From the NCBI GenBank assembly GCA_900208305.1, contig OAPG01000001.1, positions 1,054,001-1,118,000 on the forward strand: DNA of 64,000 nucleotides, given 5' to 3'. The notes under the pieces were generated by a model. It was not told the origin of the DNA, made no database searches, and saw only the letters and a list, made by a program, of their open reading frames with translations. The first letter of the stretch is position 1. The number at the start of each line of letters is the position of its first letter. This DNA is from Melanopsichium pennsylvanicum (taxonomy: Eukaryota; Basidiomycota; Ustilaginomycetes; Ustilaginales). Of the stretch, positions 28,621 through 39,934 are shown one piece after another. Position numbers and translations under genes: made by a program.

Positions 28621-30306
28621 GGTGAACGAGGGACGGAGCCAATAGCTGGCCTCTATGCAAGATGCCACGAGCGCGGGAAAAGGAGGAAAGTGCGGAATGA
28701 TAACAAGACGTGGAAGTAGAATCGAGCACGGGATCTATATAATACAAGCTCGAGGCCACTTTCAAAAGACAATGGTGTGGGGAAAGAGAAGCCAAGACAG
28801 TTGTCAGATTTTGCGATGCTTCGCTTATCAGGACACCAAATGTGAAATTGGCAGCACGATAGATGAGACAAGGATCACAAGCAAGCTTCTGGAGAAGCGA
28901 GGCTCGGAGATGAAGGGCGAAAGGCATGTGGCTGCGAGCAATTGGGCAACGCAGTCAATCAGCCGTCGTAATCGATCCTGCTCTTTGTAATGAGTACCTT
29001 GGTCACAACACCAGCACAACATGGATCGTCTCGCTGCAGTCTCGACAGCGGCTAATCAGCCTTGACACGCCACCGGCTAAGCACAACTGTCTTAGGCGCA
29101 CAGAGGTGAGACACTCTCAAGACGTCTGTGATTGTCAAAAAAGAAAGTGTAGTCCTGACTGGCAAGCCAAGAGCGGGGTCGAGTGGGCTCACCCGATCTG
29201 AGTAATTTTCCATCGTCCTCGTGTTGCTGACTCTGGCGCGTTCCGGCAGTGCTGCCTCGACGATACGAGGCACCGCAAAAGCACGGATGTACATTGCCAA
29301 GTACGTACATATTTACTGTGCAATTCGATGAATGCCGTCAAGAGCGTCGGAGCTCGGATGAAGATTGCAAGCTGCAGCCATCGATTCGACCCACGTGGCG
29401 AGTGCATCCCTGCACCAGCGACTGGCCCCTGTGCCTTGCTGCGTCTCTCGGGCGGTGGCGATCGAACGCTCAGCAACACTTCTATTGGTACCTTTTTCAC
29501 TTTCGGCTCCGGCACCACTCACAACACGCGTCTGGTGCGGCATCCATCGATTTGGACGCGTTCTAGACCAACACATCTCCAGAAAGGAGATACGCCATGA
29601 CCTTCTTACTGACCCCGTCGCGGGGCCGTAACATCTGCTGTTCAGAAGCCATTGTCTTTGATGGCACGCCGAACTTAGACCGTGATGACGGTATCTGACG
29701 AGGCAGGAACAAGGCAGTATCGATCGATGGAGTGATTGATAAGTTAGAGGTGGCCGGCAGGCAACAAGACGCGATTCTAGGCACGTGAAATTCATCCCAC
29801 AGCTGCAGACCTCCCTGCATGCCCCATCGATGCCACCTTGTGTCAACAGCCCCAGCTTTCTCCTCAGCAAACGTCCTTGGCGTCATCGTCTGATCGAGGC
29901 GGGGCTCCAAATCGGATTTTCTACACAGGCCTTTGAGGTGAATCAGGCAAACTCCATCCCTGCAGCATTTGTCTCCACCCGGGTTGTCCTGGTGAACTCA
30001 CACTTCTATTACCTTTGTGTTGCACAGTAAATTTATGTACCTTCCTTACCCTGCTGGCAACAGTGCTGATTCACTGTGCAGCACCTAATCAGAAGCGACG
30101 TGTGTCGGCTTGAGAATTCCGTCTGCGCTGCTTTCTAGCCAGGTCCGGATCAAGCTTTGTGACAAAGTGAGTGTGCAACAAATGGCCATAGCAGGCTTCT
30201 AATTTCCGTTTGAATACATGCTTTCCTACGATTCCACGTGCGTGCGTGCTTGCAGGCGTGCTAACCAGAGGCGAAGAGATGATCCCATTGTTTCGGAGGG
30301 CAGCTA
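28621..30306. other. Intergenic between GH36 gene and deubiquitinase
   Basis: These 1.7 kb lie upstream of the GH36 gene and downstream of the deubiquitinase. The longest open frame (29313-29870, minus) encodes cysteine- and arginine-rich sequence without family resemblance, and I do not call it a gene. No RNA gene or repeat was recognised. Confidence 0.5.
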
Positions 30307-33300
30307 TCATGTCTTACTGCGACCGAACCCAAACGTCTTGCTGAGCCTGCGAGTAGACAAGCTTGGCTTGCGCGTGGGTTGACTCATCTCGTCCGCTGGG
30401 TCTGCGCCGTTTGGAACCCCATTCGAGAGCTGCTGCGTCGAGTTGCGCTTCGACTGCGTTGCCGAATTGGAGGTTGACAAGAAGAAATTCGACAGCAAGC
30501 CCTCTTTCTTTTCGCCCTTCTCCGCAGCTGGCGACATAGGCGTATAGCTCGAATTCACTCTTCGTGCATTCTTAACCCCCTTCTGGTTGCTTGTTGACAA
30601 AAGCCTTCCCAAGGGCGCAAAACTAGAGCTCGATGGAAACTCGCGCTGCGGCAATGTAGACTCCGGTGGTGCAGAAGCGCTGGGGTCGATCGTAGACGGC
30701 GTTACCACCGCATGATGACTCTCTTCAGGTTCGGCAACCAGCGCTCCTCCATGCATTGCTGATCGATCATTGGCACTCCAGGGTGCTTCAGCAACGATCC
30801 CAGCAGAGGGAAAGCCTTCGGATGCTGCGCGTGCGCGACGATTCATGACACCACGCGTCAGATTGTGCTCCCTTGCTGCGCGATTGGCTTCTGCACCTGC
30901 CTGGTTTGCTACCATCCGCCCGTTCTTTGACTCGCTCGGAGATTCCGTCGTGGCTTGAGTCGGCTTGCTGTCGAAGGTGGAGGACACTGCCGAGTCGATG
31001 ATCGTTGGACCGTTACGGATTGGTGACACACCGCCCTCGCTCCCTGGGACATTGGTTTGCGCGACCTGCATAGACACGGAACCGGCATAGTCAGTCAATG
31101 GCGTGATCGATGAGGATGCGATAGCAGGAGTGCCGCGGGAGACGCCATCATTGGCATTGGTAGAGTGGGTTGAGACCGAGGCGTTGTCGGGCGTCGTAGC
31201 GTCTGGTTCTGCGAGACCGTTCCTCACTACATCATTGTACCTTGCCGACGTAGGAAAATCAGGCACGCCGCTCCCAATGGGGTCTACAGATGAAGTGGTC
31301 TTAGGTCTGCGTCTCGATGTGCTTCCCGCTCGTTTCTCCCGATTTCGGAAGGATCCAAACCAGCCATTGCCGCCTTGACTTGTGTCGGATTGGCCTACGC
31401 CGACCGAGACGAGCGGACTTCCCTCTGTGACCGAGTCGAGACGTGGTCTGTTTGCTATGGCAGCTGCACCCGCGCGGTCCGGCGAAATGTTGGTGCGTGG
31501 ATCGGCAGTCTCTGGCACCTTAAGCCCAGCCCTGCCTCTGCCTTCACTTGCAGATACCCTCTCTTGAACAGAAGCCTGAGGCGCCGGATCTTCCAAGCCC
31601 AGACCTTCGAAGTCAAGATCGACTGCCTGATAGAAGAGTACATATGCGCTGCCCAGACCCGGCCGATCGCCATAGTATTTGGTGATCTCCGCCTCATCGA
31701 TGTAGGTCACCACATCATCATCGAATTGAACCCAACGGTTTCCGACTTTGACAACAGCAATGTAGTGGCCGTGATGGGGTCCGGCTCCGATATGAACGAC
31801 AATGGCACAAAGCTCGTACAATCGATCTGGATCATCTGCATCGTCTGAGGTATTAAAAAGTCTGAGCTCGAGCGGGAAGACGACTCGGTAGGCGAGCTTG
31901 ACGTAGCGCTGCACAGTTTCCTCGTACTTGAACCGCTTGAGATGAAGAGCAAGAACGTTAGGAAGCTTCTTGATCTTCATACGTTTCTCCGCCTCCTGCA
32001 AACCTGAGCACGAGTCGCAGAAGAACTTGTTCCTCGACCGCAGCATCTCGGAAGCTGAGAATTGGCGCAGGCATGATGTGACGGATGAATTCTTCTCGAT
32101 GTCAATTGAGAGGTCAAGGAAGCACTCGTCTCGAGAAGTCACCGTCTCACACGTCAGACAGCGAGTCTCGTTGGTCAAGACACCCTCGAAGAGACGATGT
32201 ACGCACGTCTTTCCGTTTGGTCCGACTTCCATAACGTTGTGTTTACGCTGCGCATCTACGGTCTTGTCCGAGGCAGTCTGCATGTTGAGGTAAGGGTTGC
32301 GACTTTGCATCTTGACACGGCCTTTGGCCTTGTCAGCATCAATCAGATCTTCTCCGACCTTATTGAGCACAAAGTTGAGCATTTCATGAGCGTCCTGATG
32401 CATAGTGCTGTCGAAGAGAACGTTCTCTCGCTTGAGCGTTCCCAAGAACGCCTTGACTGCGCTCGAATCGACAGCAGGAAAGCCTGAAGCTAAAGTCCCT
32501 GTCGAGCTGGTGGAGATGGACAAGTTAGGTGGACCTGTGCTGGTGGCGGTGCTAGGTGTGATGGGAATTGCTTGAGCGGCCACCCCACCAGCGTTGGCAG
32601 TTGCTGCTGAGACGACGTGATTACCTGCGCCGCCCCTGCCGGAAGTTCCACCTGCGGTAGAAGGACGTCCAAGAATGGAAGTCTTTCTCGCAATGGATTG
32701 TGGATCTGTAGAAGGTAAGGAAGGCGGGGAAGGAGAGATGGGGCTTGAGAGCGGCAAGGAACCGGGAGCCGTAGGTCGAGTAGGCGAGGATAAAACCCTC
32801 TGATGGCCCGACTCGCGAATGACCTCGAAAAGATCCCGCAGAGCAGCAAAAAGCGTATCCGATGGAGGCACGCCGTCAGCACTTTCTGATGTTGTATCTG
32901 GTGGTGTTCGGGAAGTGAGATCGCCGATGCTGTAAACGCCATTCTGATTGCTCGTATCTGACTCGGAACCATTGCGACCAGATGTCTTGTAGCTGAGAAC
33001 AGAATCGCGGAAAGGTCGACAGAAATACAGCGACTGCAGCATCGAGTTGACGTAGCAAGTGTTGCCAAAATTCTCCATGCCAAGGAGGTAGCGGCCTCCT
33101 TCTGCTGAGTTGACTGGAATTTCCGCGGGCTTGCGCGAGACGATGGAAGACTGGGTTGTGACGGAGGAGGAAGGAATGAAGCTGGTACTGTGATAGGCGG
33201 TGGCTCCGGAAATCATCCCACCGAAGAGAGGCACAGTAGGCGCAGATGGCTGTGTCATAGAGTACGGATTGCTATTAAGCGGTGCGCGCGTAGCTGATGA

Positions 33301-33483
33301 GCTCATGGCCGAAGGGCCCGCCGATGTCGGTGATGCAACGCTAGAGGAAGCGGCCAAGTTCGATGCAACATGGGCAGCGGCATGATTCGCCGAGCCTGCA
33401 GAAGCAGGGGTGCCCGGTGAAGCAAGGGAGGACGAAGCAGAGTTCTGGTTGACGCCCAGAAGGCCTTTCCAACTAAATGACAT
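30307..33483 (-). CDS. Ubiquitin-specific protease, USP12/46 (UBP9/UBP13/CreB) type
   Basis: A 1058-residue deubiquitinase. The catalytic domain spans about 130-690. The Cys box GMENFGNTCYVNSMLQSLYF carries the nucleophile Cys143, and the His box VVHIGAGPHHGHYIAV carries His573, followed by WVQFDDDVV. A zinc-ribbon pattern is also visible (ETRCLTCETV with FFCDSCSG). A proline/serine/glycine-rich insert of about 160 residues separates the Cys box from the KRENVLFDSTMHQDAHEMLN segment. The C-terminal 370 residues are low-complexity and basic. The LGMENFGNTCY/HQDAHEMLN pattern is typical of the USP12/46 family, which includes yeast Ubp9/Ubp13 and Aspergillus CreB (carbon catabolite control, with a WD40 partner). 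The ATG at 33481-33483 is the first in frame, and upstream coding would need a TTG. The subtype is inferred. Confidence 0.88.
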   Translation of the reverse strand: MSFSWKGLLGVNQNSASSSLASPGTPASAGSANHAAAHVASNLAASSSVASPTSAGPSAMSSSATRAPLNSNPYSMTQPSAPTVPLFGGMISGATAYHSTSFIPSSSVTTQSSIVSRKPAEIPVNSAEGGRYLLGMENFGNTCYVNSMLQSLYFCRPFRDSVLSYKTSGRNGSESDTSNQNGVYSIGDLTSRTPPDTTSESADGVPPSDTLFAALRDLFEVIRESGHQRVLSSPTRPTAPGSLPLSSPISPSPPSLPSTDPQSIARKTSILGRPSTAGGTSGRGGAGNHVVSAATANAGGVAAQAIPITPSTATSTGPPNLSISTSSTGTLASGFPAVDSSAVKAFLGTLKRENVLFDSTMHQDAHEMLNFVLNKVGEDLIDADKAKGRVKMQSRNPYLNMQTASDKTVDAQRKHNVMEVGPNGKTCVHRLFEGVLTNETRCLTCETVTSRDECFLDLSIDIEKNSSVTSCLRQFSASEMLRSRNKFFCDSCSGLQEAEKRMKIKKLPNVLALHLKRFKYEETVQRYVKLAYRVVFPLELRLFNTSDDADDPDRLYELCAIVVHIGAGPHHGHYIAVVKVGNRWVQFDDDVVTYIDEAEITKYYGDRPGLGSAYVLFYQAVDLDFEGLGLEDPAPQASVQERVSASEGRGRAGLKVPETADPRTNISPDRAGAAAIANRPRLDSVTEGSPLVSVGVGQSDTSQGGNGWFGSFRNREKRAGSTSRRRPKTTSSVDPIGSGVPDFPTSARYNDVVRNGLAEPDATTPDNASVSTHSTNANDGVSRGTPAIASSSITPLTDYAGSVSMQVAQTNVPGSEGGVSPIRNGPTIIDSAVSSTFDSKPTQATTESPSESKNGRMVANQAGAEANRAAREHNLTRGVMNRRARAASEGFPSAGIVAEAPWSANDRSAMHGGALVAEPEESHHAVVTPSTIDPSASAPPESTLPQREFPSSSSFAPLGRLLSTSNQKGVKNARRVNSSYTPMSPAAEKGEKKEGLLSNFFLSTSNSATQSKRNSTQQLSNGVPNGADPADEMSQPTRKPSLSTRRLSKTFGFGRSKT

Positions 33484-35683
33484 TGTGAGAATTGACGTGA
33501 TAGATATGGTGCGGTAGGTTGCGTTCGGCGACGGTTCGAAGCAAGATAGGCGCCAAGGCTTTTTGGATCTGATGTGGCGGAGCTGAAGAGGAGGAAGCGA
33601 GGACCCGAAGGCTAGGTGGATTCTTTCAAACAGATCCACTCTATCAATGCATCTTGGGTCCAAGCGATCTACCTGGTTGTCGTATTGCAGCGTGTTGTGA
33701 TATCGTGTAGGATTGAGAAGCGTCTCACGGTGGTCGGCTTGACCTCTTTACCGGAAGATCCGATGTAGCTATGCTCGGAATGAAATTCGGATTAGCGTCA
33801 AATACAGATGAATCCGATCGGGAGTAAGTCGATCCAGCAAAACCGAAATCCGGCAAGGCGCAAGCTTAGACGCTCGTTAGGATGAGCTTATGGATGCGAG
33901 CCGTCCTATGGAAAAGCGATAATGGACGCGATGGTAGCAGACGACGATAGGCAAGGAGGTGGATAGAAGAGATGGAATGACGAAAGGGACTGGCCAAGTG
34001 AGAGGGTTGAGCACGGTCCGGCTAACTTGAGGCGAAAGAAGGCAACGGGTGCAGATACAGCCCGCGTGGGATACTGTAACGCTTCGGCGCTGACGGCGGG
34101 GCCTCAAAACTGAACATTGATAAATTATTTCTAAGAAGGGTCGGAATGGCTAAGCTTCACTTGCGGCAGAATGCGTGACTTGTTGGGACCTTATGGAGAG
34201 GCACCGTTGTTGTAGCCCATGATGGCTCCAAAGTCGACCCAGCATTGGCTAACAAGTGAGTTGCGACGACGACACCCAAATTTGAGTTTTCTGTTTTGAC
34301 TTCTCCGACGTTCCCTAGCTCCTCCGCCTCCCCCACCCACAAAGCCTGACCTCGCGTCACTGTGCACTCACCACCTTACTGCATCTTGCTTGAAACGTTT
34401 TTTAAGATCATAGTGCTCAGATTATCTGCCTTGCTTTCGGATCATGGATCAGTGCAGGGCAGCTGCACTGAGTCAGCAGGAGATGAAAAGGGCAATTTGC
34501 TTGTCCACGAAGCTGCAGCTGCTGAGAAGGAAGAGTCTGTTCCGAATTGTAATCTCTCATAGAATATCAACAAGGACACGCGCGGGCAGCCAATTCAAAT
34601 CAAATCTCTTTTTTGCCCCAAAAAGATCAGCTCAATTTATAATTGAGAGAAACGAGATTCCGAACAACGAGCGTTGCAGCCGATGCAAGTGGCGTGGGCG
34701 TGTCGAGATGTCATCAGACAGACCATTCCCTATCAAGAGACGCAATTCCGCTTCAGGATCTCTTGGCAGCTTTTCAATCAATCCCCCACCTTTCCTTTCC
34801 CCTGCATGTTTGGGAGTAGCATGTGTCGTGCGTTGTACAGGAGCTCATCATGTAAAAGCCATTGAATCACGATGGCAGCTAATGAGCGTTATGGAACAAT
34901 TTAGTGCCTTGATCATGGATTAAACACTCATCGTGGACAGCGGGATTCACCGATGTCACTGATGTCACTATCAGATGGTTGATTCTGGTCTCTAGTAAAA
35001 CCCGTGAGACGACCTCATCTCCCCCTACGTGTGTAGTCGCAGGTCACATCCGAGCCTTAGGAGCAGATGAGGCTGTCTTACGGTCGAACAACGACCGTCG
35101 CAAGCAGTGCCGATCCAGAACCTTGTAACCCACTCTCTCTCAGTGTTGGTTACGCCGGCTCCGAGATTCGGAAAGATTCTTAGTTGTCGAGTCTCGCTTG
35201 CTCACATTTTTACGCGCCGGTGCCATGTAGGCAGAACTTTACCGCACGACATCGGTTAAGCAAGCCTCGATAACTGACCGGCAGAGACGGCGAGCGAAAC
35301 GAGCTTTACGAAATAGAAGAACACTTCATGGCCCGTCTGTGTAGCAGTCAGCGTTACAGCAAAGGCGGGCTGGAGGAAAGAGTAGCTAGAAGTTAGTTAA
35401 CTTAAAAGAGTCAACCTGGCAAGGTGCAGCATTTCACGTCCCAAAAGGCAGCAAACAGAAATGCTCAAGATTTTGCTTTCGATGCGATACTTAGCCGGCA
35501 GCCAAATACAAAGACGGACAGAGAAATACAACGCAAGGCGAATTGTTTCCTTTTAAAGCTCTTTCACTTTAGCCGCGCTCATTCGTGGACCAAACTCAGT
35601 CTCGGCTCATCAGCTCGTGACTTTGATACCTTTTGTGCAACCACCACCTCACTCTTCCAACACAATTCACCTCATTCGTCGCC
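33484..35683. promoter_or_regulatory. Long divergent intergenic region deubiquitinase/Zn2Cys6 regulator
   Basis: These 2.2 kb separate two divergent genes. Short open frames are present but none resembles a known protein. It presumably carries both promoters; the side next to the regulator ends in a CT-rich leader. No defined site was identified. Confidence 0.5.
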
Positions 35684-38600
35684 ATGGACGTCAGTATGGA
35701 CGAAGATGCCGCCGGTGAGCGACCAAGGACTCGCAACTCACAAGCTTGCCTGGAGTAAGTACTGATAGACACGTATGCTCGGCGAGACATGGCTGGCCAA
35801 GCAACTGAAAGACAGCCAAATTTGCGGCAATGCATACGCCATTGCAGCATTTGCCGTCCTCCTTTTCGACCTCAGACTCAGTCCATTGACACCGTATCCG
35901 CCCTTTGCTATCCCATTGATTCGACAACATCGTATGTGTCATCCTGTTCTCCTTCCCTTCCTTTCGCATACTACCTTCGCGGCTGCTATGACACGCGCTG
36001 TCCCACTTGAACAGATGCAGAAAGGCCAAGATCAAGTGCAACGGTAAGCGCAAAGACGCCCAAAACTGCTCTCGCTGCGAAGCAAAAGGCCTCGATTGCT
36101 CTTGGACGGCATCCCGTAGAGGCAAGAAGCCTGGCACCAAAAAGTGAGTCTGTCGTATCAGCCGACATCCGGACTCGTCCGCCGAGTCGGCATGCCAACT
36201 TCACATCCACGCCGACCGCACTCAATTGACACAAGTCTTTTGCTTCATCCTGCTTCTTCTCTTTGATCGCGCCATGCAACAGTCTAGCTACACGTGCGCG
36301 AGAACAGTCAGAAGCTCTGCAACGCCAACTCGAGCAGCAACTTCATTCACGTGCGCCCGACAGCAAGCTTGACCGAAGCTCTCCTAATCACGAATCAAAG
36401 AGCGTCCCACATCAACGCAACGTTGCATGGGATCACCCCACGTCTGCAGCCATCACCTCCTCGTACTCTCATCCCGCCGACCTTGAACGCTATCTTGCGC
36501 ACCGTCATGGATCCGATGGTACTACCAGCAATCACCAGTCGCCCCTGAGTGCAGCTACGTCGTCATCCTCCATTTCCCATCAGTCCTCTTCGATTCCAAC
36601 CGCTGTTTCTTCGAACGGTCATTTCGGCAGTCGCGCCAATTTTGCAAGCAACGGCAGCAGCCGCCGTACATCCAAGTACCACGATGGTCTTTTGATCCGC
36701 GAATCGCGTATGCCCCCCTCTTCCACCAACCCACTTCTATGTCTTTCGGAGGCGGCACTTGGCAAGCGTTGCACTGACTCTGACAGCGAGGAAGATGAGC
36801 TCGCCGCGGAAATCGAACATGGCGGGGATGGCGCCTGTAGCCCAGTAACCTTCCCAGACACCAAGAAACGTGGAACAGCGCACCTGAACCTCGACGAAGC
36901 TGTCAACGAAGAGGACGATGCCCAGGCCAGGTCGGCGCGCGACATTGCTGCTATGCTCGAATCAAGTGGTTGGACACGTTCCTGTCTCGGACATGCTGCT
37001 TGCGAACGTGCTTCTTACTTTTCTGGCGCTTCCGCCTCGGCAAGCTGGGATACCCGCCGATGCGACCCCCTGGACAAAGGGATCGTCACGATGCACGAAG
37101 TACACCGCCTCTTCAAGCTCTTCATGGATGTCATTCACGAGCAGTTCTGCATCCTCGATCCTATCATTCACAATGTTGAAACTATTATGGAGTCGTCTAA
37201 CTTCCTCTTCTCAGTCATCCTCGCCATCGCAACCTCGGTCGATCGCAGCCCGCGCTCCATCCAGCAGTTCCAACGGCTTCGTGCGCTCGTCGACTCGCTT
37301 GTGGTGGAGGTACTGAGCCGCAACGTCAAGAGCGTCGAGGTCGTCAAAGGTTTGATAGTGTGGCCTATGTGGGCTCATCTCACTCCGCTCATGGCTGAGG
37401 ACCGCGCATGGTTGCTGATTGGAACCGCGGCTCGTATGGCCAAAGAGCTCGATCTTGCGATGCGCGACGATGCTCCTCAAGAAGACGAAACGGCACGCCG
37501 CCATGCACGTGATCGATCTAGAACATGGGCGCTCGCAGCCATCATGGAGAGAAGCTTTAGTTCGTTTTCGGGTCAGCGACCCAACACTACCCTGGACGTC
37601 GACTGGGGTACGCTCAACGACTGGCTCAAGTCACCTGTCTCGCTTGATGGAGACATCCAGGTCGTGGCGTTCCTGCATCTTCGCCGAATTGAGGAGATCA
37701 CGCGAACCCGCATCTTCAGCCAAAGCTACTACGAAGTGGGCTCCATCGAAAGCATTCGTGTATCGGCCAACGTCTTGCTTGACGCATGGTCAGAGGCATG
37801 GTGCGAACATCCCTGTCTGACCAAGCATCGACTTACTTCGACCATCATGCGCATAATTTCACTTCACATTCAGGTGCTCATCAACACGCATGCCATCCGA
37901 GAGTCAGACAGGAGGAGAGCCATCTGTGAAGCATCCAACATGCGCATTTTGCGCATCTGCGGCGACTCGGTCAAGGCAGCTCGAGAGAACTGCGTGGTAC
38001 TGCTAACGGATGCCTGTCGACTCGCACTCGACAACCTGCAAGGTCATGCGCACACGCTCAGTCGCATCGTGTCAGCTATGCTCGGATGGTCCGGTGTGCA
38101 TCTGCTAAAGAATGGACCGATCGAAACTCGTGGTCTGGTGGTCCAGCTCGGTCTCATGCTCGCCGGTGACCCGCAAGACTCGACCTACTCGAGATCCTTT
38201 CCCCGCTTCTATGGTCGTTTTATCCTCTCGCTCAGCGCTGAATTGGTGGAGAGAGATCGAGCAGAAAAGTCGCGCAAGAAGCGTCAGCGATTGCGAGAAT
38301 CCTCTCACATGTCGGGCGGCTCCAGCGTTCTGGGCGCTCTCAGTCCACGTGCGGTAGGTGATGCCATTGACACGAGGCGAAGTGTTGCCTCGGGCCGTGC
38401 TACCCAAGGACATGAGCTCAAGAAGCCAGTTTCAACCTCAGTACCGGGAGCTGCAACGACCACAGCGCCAGTGAGCGAGATGGCACTCGCTTTCGAGTCA
38501 GCTGCACAGAGCAGTATGTCTGGGCGACCACCTTTCCTTGGTTCATCGGGTTCAATTTTTATGTCGCCCTCGATGCCGGGTGCTGCTGGCTACCAAGCAC

Positions 38601-38914
38601 CCTACGCAACCACACCTGGCGTCTCAAATGCAAGCCATGGCATGACAGGTATGGTTAACAGTGGCGGCGCAACCTCTCCGCTTTCGTCGGCATACCGCAA
38701 CTCGAGCATTCCGGCGTCTACTGGCGCCAACAGCACGTCCACGTTGGACTCGGTCACAAACTCTTGGCTGGGCACGGACGATCTGTTGGACCAATACATG
38801 CAAAGCATCCTGCCTATCTTTAATGACTTTGATCATGCCACCAACAACACTATGGTCAACAGTATCGGTGGAGGCGGTGGAATCGGCGTACCTATTTCCG
38901 AAGTTGGCCGGTAA
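35684..38914 (+). CDS. Zn2Cys6 zinc-cluster transcription factor, three exons
   Basis: A fungal-specific DNA-binding regulator of 943 residues. The coding sequence is join(35684..35754, 36015..36143, 36283..38914). Intron 1 (35755-36014, GTAAGT/AACAG) and intron 2 (36144-36282, GTGAGT/AACAG) flank the exon that holds most of the zinc cluster. After splicing, six cysteines follow the canonical spacing: C-x2-C-x6-C-x9-C-x2-C-x6-C, from QACLECRKAKIKC through NCSRCEAKGLDC. A short basic linker (SRRGKKPGTK) and a glutamine-rich coiled-coil-like stretch (REQSEALQRQLEQQL) come next. The middle homology region lies at about 300-560 (EQFCILDPIIHNVETIM, DRAWLLIGTAARMAKELDLA), and a serine/glycine-rich tail follows. 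Target genes are unknown; the adjacent LtrA gene is one candidate but nothing shows it. Confidence 0.92.
35755..36014 (+). other. Intron 1 of Zn2Cys6 regulator
   Basis: A 260-bp intron with donor GTAAGT and acceptor AACAG, phase 2, placed between the first two zinc-binding cysteines and the rest of the cluster. It is longer than the other introns in the window. Confidence 0.85.
36144..36282 (+). other. Intron 2 of Zn2Cys6 regulator
   Basis: A 139-bp intron with donor GTGAGT and acceptor AACAG, phase 2. It joins GTKK.. to NLATRAREQ and restores the frame after the basic linker. Confidence 0.85.
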
Positions 38915-39934
38915 GCTGCGGCTTCGCTATGTCAATTTGACATGGTGCAATCGTCCAGCTTCTGTAGTTTAGTTAGTATACCCTTTGCAAATGTGAGGCT
39001 TGTACCATGTCCATCTCAATCAAATGTGTATGGTCCGTGTGTGTCGAGAAGCTTTGGGTTATAGAATGCTACACTTTGTCTCCGGCTCGCACTTGGTTGC
39101 AATGCAAAGGTCGGGTGCTGGAAACGCTCAGAAGCAGCCTTTTGAGCGCAGATCAGAATCAGGGCCACAAGAGAGCATGCAACCAGGCAAGCAACCCATG
39201 CATGCTTTTTGATTCTTAGACGAGATCTTGTGTCAGTGCATGCTTGAGATCTAAAAACTTTTTGGAAAAAAGAAATCAGAGAATTAAAAAAAGAAAGGGT
39301 CTGGTTTGTAACGTGGGGCATCCGGTTAAGACCCTCTGAGGAAGGCTCAGATCTCCGAAAATGGTATTTGACACTACTTGCAAGCCTGTCAACCAGTAGA
39401 CGCTTTCACTTTTCCATTCCTGTTCATTCTCGAGATTCTGTCGACACCATCCTTGATATCGATTGATGAATTTCAACTGCCACAGGTAGAGAAGCTGAGC
39501 AGATGATCAGCATCCTATGAAATGGTCTTTCAGCAAAAGGAATAAAGAAAGGGATTTGGACAGAATTCCGGGGTACGGAAAGCCTTATTTCCGTGTCAGT
39601 TTCCGCAACTCAAGGGTAGAGTGACAGTAGTCACCGCCAAGACATATGTAATTTTGACAGGCAATCAAACAGGATGCAAGGCGATAGAGTGCATCAGCTC
39701 ATGCCCGTTAATATGCTCACGTCCATTCAAATATTTCCGACAAGTCAGCGTCTGAAAGCAACGATCTTGAACAGTCCACCTTTGTTTTGCTTTTCCGCCT
39801 ACGTTCCTCAACACATAAGGACGGAAGATTTGAATGATGCAATAATCTCTTCCCTCTTCGAACCCACTCTTATCCTCACACTGTCGACTTTGCTGCGCTT
39901 CGGGCCGTCTCTTCGATTCAACTGACTGTTCTCT
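38915..39934. other. Intergenic, regulator 3' region and LtrA promoter
   Basis: A 1-kb interval between two tandem genes. Only short, unrecognisable open frames occur. No repeat or RNA gene was seen. Confidence 0.55.

Noticed and set aside
28621..28668. Sixteen-residue extension of the GH36 protein
   Set aside because: It would need a GTG start; the first ATG is at 28620.
29313..29870. Protein-coding gene on the minus strand
   Set aside because: The 185-codon frame has cysteine/arginine-rich, non-family sequence, overlaps other equally long frames, and lacks context.
33484..33663. Sixty-residue extension of the deubiquitinase
   Set aside because: The frame opens with TTG and the extension lacks ATG; MSFSWKG at 33483 is the first methionine codon.
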